5,143 bases of DNA from the NCBI GenBank assembly GCA_905235885.1, contig CAJONM010000152.1:1-5143 (forward strand). The letters are read 5' to 3'. Position 1 is the stretch's first letter. Each line of letters starts with the position of its first letter. The stretch comes from an uncultured Clostridia bacterium. GTDB taxonomy: Bacteria > Bacillota > Clostridia > UBA1381. Below, in pieces: positions 4,962 to 5,143 of the stretch. Under the pieces are notes generated by a model that saw nothing but the letters and a program-made list of their open reading frames with translations, searched no databases and was not told where the DNA came from. The position numbers and the translations under genes are program-made.

Positions 4962-5143
4962 TCAGCCGAGCTTTTTCTTTCGTCTTTCCTTTTCCTCATC
5001 ATACCGCGCGTATGCCTTTATGATAGCCTGTACCAACGGATGGCGAACGACATCCTTATCGGTAAATTTGCAAAATGCTATCCCCTCTATGCCGCCCAGT
5101 ATCTTCATCGCTTCCTTCAGTCCCGATCTCTTATCGCCGGGCA
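4962..5143 (-). CDS. phoH: PhoH-family ATPase, C-terminal end only
   Basis: Only the last 59 complete codons and the TGA are in the window; the gene continues past the right edge. The end reads PGDKRSGLKEAMKILGGIEG, then IAFCKFTDKDVVRHPLVQAI and a charged tail KAYARYDEEKERRKKKLG. The SGL motif, the GIAF segment and DVVRHPLVQ are the conserved close of the PhoH P-loop ATPase domain. The Walker motifs lie outside the window. PhoH is often immediately upstream of ybeY, and a role in RNA metabolism is suspected; the biochemical function remains unsettled. Because only the tail is visible, I cannot exclude a PhoH-like paralogue with an extra N-terminal domain, though position makes the ybeY-linked form likely. 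Confidence 0.93.
   Translation of the reverse strand, partial: PGDKRSGLKEAMKILGGIEGIAFCKFTDKDVVRHPLVQAIIKAYARYDEEKERRKKKLG

Noticed and set aside
1..5143. Mobile element, CRISPR array, defence or other novel multi-gene system
   Set aside because: All of the window is accounted for by conserved core genes on one strand and one regulatory gap; there are no transposase fragments, regular repeats or unfamiliar proteins.

Overview
This is an ordinary chromosomal stretch from a bacterium, and every gene I can support lies on the minus strand. Read in the direction of transcription (high to low coordinates) the order is phoH (3' end only), ybeY, era, recO, rpsT, malic enzyme, fumarase alpha subunit, fumarase beta subunit (5' part only). 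The phoH-ybeY-era-recO order, heterodimeric class I fumarase, strong Shine-Dalgarno sequences (GGAGG types) and a textbook sigma-70/sigma-A-type promoter all point to a Firmicute, most likely an anaerobic member of the Clostridia. That assignment is inference from gene order and protein style, not from a search. Isoleucine is mostly coded by ATA in the ordinary genes (28 of 43 in era), a marked habit of this genome.

Right part (about 2805-5143): a tightly packed housekeeping operon for RNA and DNA maintenance. The end of the PhoH-family ATPase is followed after 24 nt by the rRNA-processing endonuclease YbeY. This overlaps the ribosome-assembly GTPase Era by 8 nt, and Era shares one base (TGATG) with the recombination mediator RecO. 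A 9-bp perfect inverted repeat begins on the recO stop codon.

Middle (2615-2804): a 190-nt AT-rich gap. It holds a strong promoter for rpsT (TTGAAA, 17 bp, TATACT) with an A/T-rich upstream tract, an operator-like imperfect palindrome over the -35 and spacer, a second copy of one palindrome arm 49 bp upstream, and an AT-rich hairpin. rpsT itself (ribosomal protein S20) starts with TTG and ends in a good intrinsic terminator.

Left part (1-2278): a compact metabolic module of malic enzyme plus the two fumarase subunits, converting fumarate to malate and then to pyruvate plus CO2 with reduction of NAD(P). The three genes are translationally coupled or nearly so (5-nt gap, then TGATG overlap). 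The rpsT terminator lies directly before the malic enzyme ribosome binding site, so I see no room for a separate promoter. The module may depend on read-through from the rpsT promoter or on a promoter I could not recognise inside rpsT.

I found no mobile element, CRISPR array, RNA gene or novel system. The points most worth checking are the control of the rpsT-malic enzyme junction, the palindrome at the rpsT promoter, and the TTG start of rpsT.
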